Below, in pieces: positions 1 to 7,302 of a stretch of DNA of 12,091 nucleotides (within the stretch, counting starts at the first letter, position 1; the number at the start of each line of letters is the position of its first letter). Made by a program: the position numbers and the translations under genes. The stretch lies in NCBI RefSeq assembly GCF_041642155.1, contig NZ_JBEPWZ010000071.1, forward strand, positions 1 to 12,091, given 5' to 3'. The notes under the pieces are model-generated. The model ran no database searches. It was not told the DNA's origin and saw only the letters and a list, made by a program, of their open reading frames with translations. The DNA comes from Fodinibius sp041642155. GTDB taxonomy: Bacteria > Bacteroidota > Rhodothermia > Balneolales > Balneolaceae.

Positions 1-376
1 GATGGGGGACAATCGAGGGATTGAAAAGCGCTGCAGACTCCAGGGAGTATTCCATCGAAAAATAGGCCCCGATCAACAGCTTGCGGTCTCGATTTAAAGG
101 TGCTCCGTTCTGAGACGGTATATAAGCCCTTACTTTTTCATAATACCGGTGGAACGTCTCCCGGATATTTTTATGCCTTTCGGCAAATTCATCCAAAACC
201 TTGTTGAGTAATTTTGTGGTTTCCGAATCGCCCAGTTTAAGAATACGATAGTAAATATTTTTTACTCTTGCCGGGTTTCCTCCATGGATGAGTAAACGAC
301 AAATAACCCGGGAAATATCCCGTTCTATGACATGATCCTTACGTTTTACCTCAAGTTTCGTGGATGTTTTTCCCAT
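1..376 (-). CDS. GH130 family glycosidase/phosphorylase, long form (N-terminal part only)
   Basis: An open reading frame starts with ATG at 376-374 and runs off the left edge after 125 codons without a stop. It begins MGKTSTKLEVKRKDH. Residues 1-110 are helical and charged, and then comes a stretch with SAALFNPSIVPH. From family knowledge, that NPS(I/V) segment opens the five-bladed propeller of GH130 proteins, and long GH130 members carry about 100-120 extra helical residues before it. GH130 enzymes cleave beta-mannosides by phosphorolysis or hydrolysis; the catalytic part lies outside the window, so which reaction applies cannot be judged. It is the last visible gene of the operon, 22 bp after the stop of the shorter GH130 gene. 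Upstream of the ATG there is only a weak AGAAAGA purine stretch. The family call rests on one short motif plus the adjacent GH130 gene, so it is likely but not certain. Confidence 0.7.
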   Translation of the reverse strand, partial: MGKTSTKLEVKRKDHVIERDISRVICRLLIHGGNPARVKNIYYRILKLGDSETTKLLNKVLDEFAERHKNIRETFHRYYEKVRAYIPSQNGAPLNRDRKLLIGAYFSMEYSLESAALFNPSIVPH

Positions 377-398
377 TCTTTCTAAAAAAAGTTTTTGA

Positions 399-1343
399 TT
401 AAACAGATGAATTATTTGTTCGCGGCTGATCGATGCAAAGCTGAACCAGCTCACTGAGTTGAGCTGTTCCAACACACATAACGGTATCGGCCCCTCCCCA
501 GTATATTTTAACAGAGTCATCAGACTCGGGTATTGTTCCACAGGTAAAAACAACGTTGGGTACATACCCGGTTCGTTCCCAGGGATCTTCAGGTCGTAGG
601 ATCCATGGATCCGCTATGCCCACCAATTCAGATGGGTCATCCAATTTATGCAGTGCTGCACCCAGTCGATACACTGCCCCGGCCATCGTTTCAAAAACAC
701 CGTGATAGATATTCAGCCATCCTTGCTCCGTTTTGATGGGCGGAGCGCCGGGTCCTACTTTCATTTCATCCCAGTGGTAGGTAAGTGGTTCGATAACCAG
801 TTTTGATTCTCCCCAATGCAGCAGATCTGTTGAGTACGAAATCCATATTGACCACGGATTAATTTCAGAATGCGGACGATCCAGCCGTACATAACGCCCG
901 CCAATTTTCTCAGGAAAAATTACCACATTGCGCATATCGGCCTGACTGATAAAGGCGAGTCGTTCCAGCGTTTCAAAATCATCGGTACGGGCCAACCCTA
1001 TACGAACCCCATATTTGGAATATGCACTGTAGCAGATTAGATAGTGATCTTCGAAAGGACATATTCGAGGATCTTCGACACCAAAAGCCTCATATTCAGC
1101 GAATACACCCTCTTCTGCCGGTGTCATAAATGGCTCCTCATCCACCTCAAAATCATATCCATCATCACTTACAGCTTTACCGATAATAGAGCGGCCATTG
1201 TATTTGTGGGAGCGAAACAGCATAATATACTTGCCGCTACGTTTGGCAACTCCCGCATTGTGGACGGTACCGACAGGATAAGGCACATCATTCCAAGTTA
1301 AAATCGGGTTGCCTTCGTATCGATTAATCACAGGTTCTGACAT
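399..1343 (-). CDS. GH130 family beta-mannoside phosphorylase/mannosidase, short form
   Basis: This 314-residue protein has the standard length and motifs of short GH130 enzymes, which release mannose 1-phosphate from beta-mannosides using phosphate, or in some branches hydrolyse them. Visible marks are NPIL (12-15), GVEDPR (88-93) with D91 as the expected general acid, RLDRPHSEINPW (153-164), KVGPGAPPI (195-203), IYHG (212-215), YVPNVVF (260-266) and GGAD (283-286). R156, K195 and H214 sit about where phosphorylase members bind phosphate, which favours a phosphorylase; this is from memory of the family, not an alignment. There is no signal peptide, so it should be cytoplasmic and act on an internal or imported sugar. 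The ATG at 1343 is preceded by an AGAAG purine stretch. It lies 32 bp after the GT4 gene and 22 bp before the second GH130 gene, clearly one transcription unit. The substrate (Man-Glc, Man-GlcNAc, mannobiose or oligomannan) cannot be told from this sequence. Confidence 0.9.
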   Translation of the reverse strand: MSEPVINRYEGNPILTWNDVPYPVGTVHNAGVAKRSGKYIMLFRSHKYNGRSIIGKAVSDDGYDFEVDEEPFMTPAEEGVFAEYEAFGVEDPRICPFEDHYLICYSAYSKYGVRIGLARTDDFETLERLAFISQADMRNVVIFPEKIGGRYVRLDRPHSEINPWSIWISYSTDLLHWGESKLVIEPLTYHWDEMKVGPGAPPIKTEQGWLNIYHGVFETMAGAVYRLGAALHKLDDPSELVGIADPWILRPEDPWERTGYVPNVVFTCGTIPESDDSVKIYWGGADTVMCVGTAQLSELVQLCIDQPRTNNSSV

Positions 1344-1375
1344 GTTGATTCTTCTGACTTCTCATTAAAAATAAT

Positions 1376-2410
1376 TTAGTTGACTTCTATATTACTTTCT
1401 TTAGTCGATAGTATCTTGTTATAGGTATCTACATAGTTATCAACCATATGGTCGACCGTAAAAAACCGCTTAACGTGTTCCCGGCAGTCAGATCGCCGGA
1501 TAGCTTTTAATTTTTTAATAGCTTCCACTGCCTCGCTTACATTTTCCACCAAAAACCCATTTTGCCCGTGATCAATCAGCTCCGGCATGCTGCCCTTGTT
1601 AAAAGCAATAACGGGGGTACCACAAGCCATGGATTCAACGACTGAGAGCCCAAAAGGTTCCTCGAAATGAATGGGATGTAACATAGCTGCGGCATTACCG
1701 AGCAGCGGACTGCGTTTGTCCGGGCCCACACTTCCTACATATTCTATTCTGCCGGGGGTAAGGTGAGGTTTTATATATTTTTTATAATAATCCCGGTCCT
1801 GGATAATACCTGCAATGATGAGAGGTCTGTCACAGGAGAGGGCAATCTCAACCGCTTCGCGCACGCCCTTATCGGGATGAATACGACCAAAGAATAAAAG
1901 GTAATCGTCAGCATGAGGTTGATAGTGGAATTCCTCAATATTGATACCGTGATGAACCGTCGCAGTATAATGTAACTCTGCTGCCCGGTCGGCATCGCTG
2001 ATAGAGACATAATACACCCTGTCATCATATTTTCGATAAACCGGTAAGATACCGGGGGAAGAAAAGCCATGGATCGTCGTGACGATCGGAGTCTTGGTCA
2101 TTGATGAATAGGTGAGTGGCAGGAAGTCGAAGTGGTTATGAATAATATCGAACTGGTCGGCCTCTTCAAATAAGTTCGAGATATGTAATGATTCCCAAAC
2201 CTTGGGTATGATTTCGGAATCTTCTTCATAGCCGTATGGGCAGACCGCTTTCAATGTGGCATTGGTTACAGAATCACCGGTAGCATAGAGCGTGACATCA
2301 TGCCCCCGCGCAACTAATTCTTCCGTCAGGTTGGAAGCTACGCTCTCCCATGGACCGTAGTGACGGGGCGGGGTTCGCCAGGCAATAGTTGAAAGTATAG
2401 CAATTCGCAC
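1376..2410 (-). CDS. GT4-family glycosyltransferase, GTG start
   Basis: This 344-residue protein is a GT-B fold, retaining glycosyltransferase of the GT4 group, which transfers a sugar from a nucleotide-sugar donor. The N-terminal Rossmann half opens with RIAILST (2-8) and includes HNHFDF (91-96) and TTIHGFSSPG (111-120). The C-terminal half has FFGRIHPDKG (173-182) and the donor-site EX7E motif EPFGLSVVE (E251 and E259), followed by ACGTPVIAF and GSMPELI. There is no signal peptide or membrane segment, so it is probably cytoplasmic or peripheral. The start codon is GTG at 2410-2408; it puts the first beta strand directly at the N terminus, as is normal in GT4, and no ATG nearby fits better. 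It begins 11 bp after the stop of the fusion glycosyltransferase, suggesting translational coupling. Donor and acceptor are unknown; association with two GH130 genes suggests a mannosyltransferase, which is inference. Confidence 0.9.
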   Translation of the reverse strand: MRIAILSTIAWRTPPRHYGPWESVASNLTEELVARGHDVTLYATGDSVTNATLKAVCPYGYEEDSEIIPKVWESLHISNLFEEADQFDIIHNHFDFLPLTYSSMTKTPIVTTIHGFSSPGILPVYRKYDDRVYYVSISDADRAAELHYTATVHHGINIEEFHYQPHADDYLLFFGRIHPDKGVREAVEIALSCDRPLIIAGIIQDRDYYKKYIKPHLTPGRIEYVGSVGPDKRSPLLGNAAAMLHPIHFEEPFGLSVVESMACGTPVIAFNKGSMPELIDHGQNGFLVENVSEAVEAIKKLKAIRRSDCREHVKRFFTVDHMVDNYVDTYNKILSTKESNIEVN

Positions 2411-2421
2411 AATGAGTATAC

Positions 2422-4752
2422 TTAATTGTTTATTTTCATATGCTTTATCCTTTTTGAAGACAGAGAAACGTCTTCCTCGGCCAGTTGGTACATGGCGATC
2501 AATGAGAGCAGCCAGGCCAGCGTTGATTCGGCGCCTTCGTTTTGGTTGACGTTATCTACTTGTAAGCCGTCGCGGCAGCCTCCTGTTTCATAGTCATATA
2601 TGGACAGGTTTAAATCGTTGTTGCCCAAAAACCAACTGAAGCAAACTTCAGCTCGCCCGAGCCAGTGTTTACTGCCTTCTGTTTTATAAGCTGCAATAGA
2701 TGCTTCAAGAAGCGTATTGGCTTCCAGCGGCTGTTGGTCAAACCGAGCTTTGTGAATATCCCGTACGTGCCAGCCCTGGTTACCAATGGGCGTCAAGTGG
2801 CCGTTTTCTGATTGTGTTTCGAACAACCAGTTTAGCGCCCGAAGACCCATTTGTTTTATATCTTTACGTTGTAATGTATCACCTGCCATTATGAGAGCAT
2901 GGGGCAATTTGCCGTTTGAGTACGCTACGATATCTTCCAGCCAGGGCCAGTCCGGTGTTGCATGGGCGTCAAACTGGGAGAAAAGTTTTTCGGCAAGCAC
3001 TGAGTAAATGCGCCGTGCTTTTGAATCACCTGAAAAGGTTTTTAGGTAAGCGTCAATTCCCAGCATGGTGAATGCGATGGCACGCGGGGACTGGAAGGAT
3101 TCGGTGATTTTGAGTGCCCTCATAAATAGCGTCGAGGCTAAAGATAAATTGGATCGCTGTTTGGCCAGGGCAACCGCCACGCCCAGCCCCCATAAAGCCC
3201 GGCCGTGGGAATCTTCTGATCCGGCGGATTCCAACCATTGACGCGAATAGCTCATGCAGTTGCGGAAACGCCCGTTTTCCGGGTTATAGGCATGTAATAT
3301 GAAACTAAGATAACGGTTAACAAGCATGTCAAGTTGCAGCAGATCCTCTTCGCTTAGCTGTGATAATTCCTGGGCCTGGATAGCGACGATGAGGGCACGC
3401 GCATTGTCATCCGTACAGTACCCGTGGTTGCGGTTTGGAACAGTAAATGTAGCATGCTGTAACAGGCCGGTGTCGTCCGTCTGTATTAAAAGATGATTTA
3501 TTTTTAGCCTGGGAAGATTCTTTTTATCGTTCTTTGCATAGTAACAGTCGGGATGAGAAGCGTTATGGGGGCGGGGGCACCGGGCGCGATTAAGTTTTAC
3601 GTCCTGAAAGGTTTCCATGTATTGCAAAGCCACTTCTTTCCAGGTTGCGTTACGGTTAAAATCATAAGAACGTTTGCGCATCTGGTGACGCACAGCATCA
3701 TTTTCAAATACTTCCACTATAGCTTCGCCCATTGCTTCTTCGTCTTTGAAGGGAATCAACCGGCCCCGCCCGTCGGCAAGCATTTCTTTGGCATACCAGT
3801 AGGGGGTAGAGATGATCGCTTTGCCGGTCCCGGCGGCGTAGGCCAATGTCCCGGAAGTGATTTGTTGTTCGTCAACGTAGGGGGTAATATACAAGTCAGT
3901 GGCCGACAAGTAATCACAGAGTTTGTCAAATGGCACAAACTCATTTATAAATCGTACATGGTCTTCCAGTCCCAGGTCTTGAACCAAACGCTGTAGGTAT
4001 TTCCGGTATTTCTGGCCCTCCGTTTCCAGGACGTGAGGATGAGTGGAACCCAGAACGATATAGGTAAGCTCGGGAAATCGATCAACTACACCGGGCAGGC
4101 CCTTGATGACATATTCGATACCTTTGTTTTGCGAAAGGAGCCCGAAAGTCAGGAGTACCTTTTGCCCGAGTAAATCAAATTGATCTTTATAATAATTGGG
4201 ATCTACAAAAGGCATGTCGGGTATTCCATGGGGAATAAAGGTGATTTTTTCTCTGGGCACATCATACAACGTCTCCAAAATACTTATGGCATTCTTGCTC
4301 ATCACCACAAACCGGTCCGAAAGATTGGTCAGCCGTTTTATTATCTTCAGCTGTTTCGTCGTTGGCTCGGTTAACACCGTATGGAGTGTCGTTACGATCG
4401 GCATTTTAAGTCTTTCAAGTAACGTCAGAATATAATCGCCCGATTTGCCCCCGAAGATTCCGAACTCATGTTGCAACGAGACAATATCAACTTCATTGGT
4501 ATTCAGAAATTTGGCTGCCGTATGATAATGTGACAGCTGATCCTGGTTAATTTCAAAACGTACCTCGTCCGGGTAATCATATCCCTCTGGCCGGTCATTT
4601 ACAGCAAGTGCCCGGCACCGGTAGCCCTGTGCCGAAAGAGACTGAACCAGGTCGGTTGTGAATGTTGCAATGCCGCACTGGCGCGGCAGGTAATTGCCGA
4701 TAACTGCAACAGAATTGATTTTATGGGTAGTACCACTATTTGATATGGTCAT
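2422..4752 (-). CDS. GT4-type glycosyltransferase fused to a C-terminal helical-barrel-like domain
   Basis: This 776-residue protein has two parts. Residues about 13-385 form a GT-B glycosyltransferase: VAVIGNYLPRQCGIATFT (15-32), SLQHEFGIFGG (92-102), TTLHTVL (121-127), FIPHGI (172-177), LTFGLLSQNKG (201-211) and ITSGTLAYAAGTGKAI (298-313). In the usual EX7E place, E295 is followed eight residues later by L303, so the second glutamate is missing; the SGTLAYA version appears to characterise this subgroup. Residues about 415-757 are a separate, mostly helical domain with DDNARAL (448-454), EDSHGRALWGLG (513-524), WPWLED (602-607), GWHVRD (659-664) and NEGAEST (738-744). That pattern of acidic and aromatic motifs between helices resembles six-hairpin (alpha/alpha) barrel enzymes, but no family is assigned with certainty. 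It is the first gene of the operon; its ATG follows an A-rich leader without a clear Shine-Dalgarno. It probably acts with the next GT4 gene in making the glycan that the GH130 enzymes recycle (inference). Confidence 0.88.
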   Translation of the reverse strand: MTISNSGTTHKINSVAVIGNYLPRQCGIATFTTDLVQSLSAQGYRCRALAVNDRPEGYDYPDEVRFEINQDQLSHYHTAAKFLNTNEVDIVSLQHEFGIFGGKSGDYILTLLERLKMPIVTTLHTVLTEPTTKQLKIIKRLTNLSDRFVVMSKNAISILETLYDVPREKITFIPHGIPDMPFVDPNYYKDQFDLLGQKVLLTFGLLSQNKGIEYVIKGLPGVVDRFPELTYIVLGSTHPHVLETEGQKYRKYLQRLVQDLGLEDHVRFINEFVPFDKLCDYLSATDLYITPYVDEQQITSGTLAYAAGTGKAIISTPYWYAKEMLADGRGRLIPFKDEEAMGEAIVEVFENDAVRHQMRKRSYDFNRNATWKEVALQYMETFQDVKLNRARCPRPHNASHPDCYYAKNDKKNLPRLKINHLLIQTDDTGLLQHATFTVPNRNHGYCTDDNARALIVAIQAQELSQLSEEDLLQLDMLVNRYLSFILHAYNPENGRFRNCMSYSRQWLESAGSEDSHGRALWGLGVAVALAKQRSNLSLASTLFMRALKITESFQSPRAIAFTMLGIDAYLKTFSGDSKARRIYSVLAEKLFSQFDAHATPDWPWLEDIVAYSNGKLPHALIMAGDTLQRKDIKQMGLRALNWLFETQSENGHLTPIGNQGWHVRDIHKARFDQQPLEANTLLEASIAAYKTEGSKHWLGRAEVCFSWFLGNNDLNLSIYDYETGGCRDGLQVDNVNQNEGAESTLAWLLSLIAMYQLAEEDVSLSSKRIKHMKINN

Positions 4753-5075
4753 TTTTGTTTTCTTTTATTCGATATTCTGCGGATAGCCGGCGCTATGGTT
4801 GATGTATACAATGTCCGGTAGCTGGACTAAAAAATGTTTAAAAGACTTGATTACCCTCGGTGAAGGAGCTGCTTTTAATTTAAGAAATAGATCTGAGCGG
4901 CAGCCAAGCACATTTTGTGGTTTAGTTGTAGTTATTTTTGTGACCCTTCCCAAGAGGTTGCCAAAGCATGAAAATGTCGCCAGTCCGCTATAACATCATG
5001 GCATTAAGGATCAAATCACACGTATTTCACAAGGCCCCAGACAGTAAAAGGTCACTTCTTGTTACCAGCTGCAAC
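4753..5075. other. 323-bp gene-free leader upstream of the glycan operon
   Basis: This stretch separates the oxidoreductase gene (stop at 5076) from the start of the glycosyltransferase fusion (4752); both are on the minus strand. It contains only short open frames with no recognisable protein. It must hold the operon promoter, or the operon is transcribed from the oxidoreductase promoter with a long spacer. No convincing rho-independent terminator was found after the oxidoreductase, so read-through is possible. The only promoter-like sequence is the weak one listed at 4987-5014. Confidence 0.6.
4987..5014 (-). promoter_or_regulatory. Weak candidate promoter for the glycan operon
   Basis: Read on the minus strand, TTGATC (5014-5009) and TATAGC (4992-4987) are separated by 16 bp. 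Each matches four of six bases of the sigma-70 type boxes. If real, the transcript would carry a 5' leader of about 230 bases before the first gene. No Bacteroidota-type TAnnTTTG box was found in the leader on this strand. Confidence 0.25.
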
Positions 5076-6587
5076 TTACATGCGAATAGGATTTTTTGGG
5101 AGTGGGTCTAAAGCGGGGCCTTCGAGTACCGTGCCATCGGTACTGAACCTGCTGCCGTGGCAGGGACAGTCCCATGATTTTTCAGCGTTATTCCAGTGCA
5201 CATTGCATCCCATGTGAGTACAGACAGCCGAGATAACTTCCAGCTCCCCATCTTCGTTGCGGGAGACGGCCAACCTTTTTCCCTCTTTTTTAATAATTTT
5301 TCCTTCTCCCTTCTTCAGCTCCTTAACCGGAAAGTCCCCGGGACCGACCATATCCTTGATATAATGAGAGGCTACGTCGATATTTTCTTTTAAAAATTTC
5401 GGACCTGATTTGAGAGGTTGCTTGCGGGTGGAATCGTAGAGATCAGCCCATTTATTGTCCTGGCCGGTAATCATGTCAGTCAGGATGTGAGCGGCCAGCG
5501 TGCCGTAAACCAATCCGTCGGTGGAATAGCCGGTGGCTATAAACTCTGTGGACCCTTTTTTAACCGGGCCGATAAAAGGCAATAGATCCGCAGGGCGATA
5601 ATGCTGACCACCCCAGCGAAAAGTGGTTTCCTGTACGTCAAAGTGGGTTTGTGCGAACTCTTCAAGAGAAGCAATAATCTCTTCGTTATTTTCTTTGTGT
5701 CCCACTTTGTGTGGTTTGCCTACGATAATTAAATAGGTTTCCCCGTTTCTGCGATAGGTTCGAGAAGAAATAACGGTTCCCTCATTATATAGGCCCCAGA
5801 AAATACCTTCCGGATGATTTGTACCGTTGATCCTACAGGCTATCCCGTATTCCCGGTAGGGGCCCAGCAGGGTCTGTACAAACTTAATTCCTTTGGGTGT
5901 ATGGGTGGCATGGACTACATTTTTTGCGGTGACATCCCCCCGGGATGTCTGTAAAAGATACTCCCCGTTTTTCCGCTGGATAGATAACACCCGGCTATGC
6001 TGGTAAATTTGGCAGTTCGCGTTTTTTATCGTTGCTGCGAGTTCCTGAACATACCGCATCGGGTTGATCTGAGCCTGAGCAGGAATGGAAATAGCACTTG
6101 TCAGTGAAAAAGGAATTTCATGGATATTCGCTTCTCTGACTGAGAGCCCCGCCTCCTTACCTGTCTGCAGCTCATCCCTGATAGTCTTCATATTTTCCTT
6201 ATTGCTGCTGTACAGATACCAGGGTACTTTTTTATAATCGCAATCGAGTGATAGATCCTGAATCCAGCGGGTCATCTGCTGCAATGTTTCTGAACGTGAC
6301 GCTGCGATTCTTTTAACCCTGTCTATATCGTATTTCCCCTCCAGGGATGAAAGCTGATCGTCGACCGTATAATATAAATTACCCGTACTGTAACTTGTGG
6401 TGCCGGAGCCAACAGCGTTACTTTCTAACACAACCGAAGGAAACCCTGCACGGGCTAACAGTTTTCCGGTAGTTATACCGGTGATTCCCCCGCCAATAAC
6501 GGCAACTTCTGTTTGTATGTTTTGTCCCAAAGACGGGAAGTCGTGTTTGTCCGAAAAATGATGCCATATCGATTTTATAGTCTCCAT
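5076..6587 (-). CDS. FAD-dependent oxidoreductase with C-terminal Rieske [2Fe-2S] domain (YhfW-like)
   Basis: This 503-residue protein joins a DAO-type flavin oxidoreductase (about 25-375) to a Rieske iron-sulfur domain (about 415-500). The N-terminal FAD site reads AVIGGGITG (29-37), with E55 at the end of the second beta strand as the likely ribose ligand. A late ATGYSTDGLVYG (351-362) is the C-terminal FAD-contact motif typical of DAO folds. The Rieske motif is complete: CTHMGC (456-461) and CPCHG (474-478), giving ligands C456, H458, C474 and H477 with C461 and C476 as the extra cysteine pair. The architecture and length match Bacillus YhfW, whose substrate is, to my knowledge, undefined. 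No signal peptide is seen, so it is cytoplasmic. The ATG at 6587 has a strong AAGGAG seven bases upstream. It has its own candidate promoter and stands apart from its neighbours. The substrate may be an amine or amino-acid-like compound by analogy with DAO enzymes; this is unproven. Confidence 0.92.
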   Translation of the reverse strand: METIKSIWHHFSDKHDFPSLGQNIQTEVAVIGGGITGITTGKLLARAGFPSVVLESNAVGSGTTSYSTGNLYYTVDDQLSSLEGKYDIDRVKRIAASRSETLQQMTRWIQDLSLDCDYKKVPWYLYSSNKENMKTIRDELQTGKEAGLSVREANIHEIPFSLTSAISIPAQAQINPMRYVQELAATIKNANCQIYQHSRVLSIQRKNGEYLLQTSRGDVTAKNVVHATHTPKGIKFVQTLLGPYREYGIACRINGTNHPEGIFWGLYNEGTVISSRTYRRNGETYLIIVGKPHKVGHKENNEEIIASLEEFAQTHFDVQETTFRWGGQHYRPADLLPFIGPVKKGSTEFIATGYSTDGLVYGTLAAHILTDMITGQDNKWADLYDSTRKQPLKSGPKFLKENIDVASHYIKDMVGPGDFPVKELKKGEGKIIKKEGKRLAVSRNEDGELEVISAVCTHMGCNVHWNNAEKSWDCPCHGSRFSTDGTVLEGPALDPLPKNPIRM

Positions 6588-6594
6588 ATACTCT

Positions 6595-6600
6595 CTCCTT
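6595..6600 (-). promoter_or_regulatory. Strong Shine-Dalgarno of the Rieske oxidoreductase
   Basis: On the minus strand AAGGAG lies seven bases before the ATG at 6587. It is one of the few canonical ribosome binding sites in the window and fixes this start. Confidence 0.75.
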
Positions 6601-6627
6601 CAGTAAAATTTACGGGTGGACATCCTT

Positions 6628-6656
6628 ATTATAATGTTAATCTCGTTTTAAGTAAA
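6628..6656 (-). promoter_or_regulatory. Candidate sigma-70-like promoter of the Rieske oxidoreductase
   Basis: Read on the minus strand, TTTACT (6656-6651) and a perfect TATAAT (6633-6628) are 17 bp apart. The predicted transcript start is near 6621, giving a leader of about 34 bases that contains the AAGGAG site. It is the best promoter match seen in the window. Confidence 0.5.
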
Positions 6657-6744
6657 AAGTTATCAAAAAGGTGACGGTTTGAAAAAAACTCTTACCTGGT
6701 CGATGCAGTAAAAAAGCAACGACGTCCCATGGCCTGGGCGTGTG

Positions 6745-6765
6745 TATCTGTATCAGAAACAGATA
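6745..6765. repeat. Inverted repeat between membrane-protein gene and oxidoreductase
   Basis: The perfect 7-bp arms TATCTGT (6745-6751) and ACAGATA (6759-6765) flank a 7-base spacer. It lies just after the stop of the 129-residue membrane protein and about 90 bp upstream of the oxidoreductase promoter. No run of T follows on the minus strand, so an operator or mRNA 3'-end structure is as likely as a terminator. Confidence 0.35.
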
Positions 6766-6771
6766 AATGAA

Positions 6772-7161
6772 CTATGTATACCGGGTTTCCCATAACCTGT
6801 TTTGATATATGTAAATAATCCAGGCAGTTATCAGCACAACTTCAAGCAGGGCATCTGAAAGATAAACAGGCGGAATTACCCCGGACCATACATAGACGAC
6901 GTCTATGATCATCAGTCCCACCGAACTACCGATGGCAATAATACTTAGCGGGAAGGACACCTGTTTACGAAGGCCCGCTGCAACCAAGCCCAGTCCGATC
7001 ACCAATACTAATATTCCCACGGTTTCAACCAGCCATAAATCTGTTTTGGGTCCGGTTACAAACAGAAAACTCCTCATATGGACAAGCGGCCAGATTCCTG
7101 TAAACCCGAAATAGAGGCCGTGAATAATAGTCAGGATATTTATTTTTTTAGCATGGTGCAT
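6772..7161 (-). CDS. Four-helix integral membrane protein of unknown function
   Basis: This 129-residue hydrophobic protein has four predicted membrane segments, at about 8-28, 45-64, 68-88 and 100-120. The loop after the first segment carries the polar stretch VTGPKTDLWLVETVG (35-49), and GIWPL (22-26) precedes it. I recall similar small membrane proteins with a VTGPKTD.WLV motif in other bacteria, annotated only as hypothetical, so this is probably a conserved but unnamed family. DVVYVWSGVIPPVYLSDALLE (87-107) is the other distinctive part. There is no signal peptide other than the first helix. The ATG at 7161 has no clear Shine-Dalgarno close by. It lies between a terminator-like hairpin upstream (7193-7226) and the oxidoreductase promoter downstream, so it may be transcribed alone. 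No function is proposed. Confidence 0.8.
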   Translation of the reverse strand: MHHAKKINILTIIHGLYFGFTGIWPLVHMRSFLFVTGPKTDLWLVETVGILVLVIGLGLVAAGLRKQVSFPLSIIAIGSSVGLMIIDVVYVWSGVIPPVYLSDALLEVVLITAWIIYIYQNRLWETRYT

Positions 7162-7192
7162 GGAGTCCAGATAACTCTCTCATATTATAAGT

Positions 7193-7226
7193 AAACACCG
7201 GCATGATCTCCCCGGGGCCGGTGTTT
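7193..7226 (-). terminator. Rho-independent terminator-like hairpin after the Rho_N protein gene
   Basis: The perfect 10-bp arms AAACACCGGC (7193-7202) and GCCGGTGTTT (7217-7226) enclose a 14-base GC-rich loop. On the minus strand the hairpin is followed by TTTACTTATAAT, a modest T-rich tail. It begins 76 bp after the stop of the small Rho_N-like gene, which it probably terminates. The sequence CCGGCATGAT at the first arm and loop recurs in the hairpin at 9648-9675. Confidence 0.65.
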
Positions 7227-7302
7227 GGCACTTTAAAAAAACGGGCTCAATTTAAGCGCTCTTTATTAGTTACGAAACTAAATAGCCTTAACGAATGAGA
7301 CG

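Noticed and set aside
1044..1301. Plus-strand open frame of 85 codons inside the short GH130 gene
   Set aside because: Antisense to well-conserved GH130 motifs and without any protein-like pattern.
3553..3996. Plus-strand open frame of 147 codons inside the fusion glycosyltransferase gene
   Set aside because: It is antisense to a clearly coding frame with recognised motifs and resembles no known protein; a shadow frame.
4765..4993. Overlapping open frames of about 60 codons on both strands in the operon leader
   Set aside because: No recognisable motif and no ribosome binding site, and both strands open by chance in the same place; not listed as genes.
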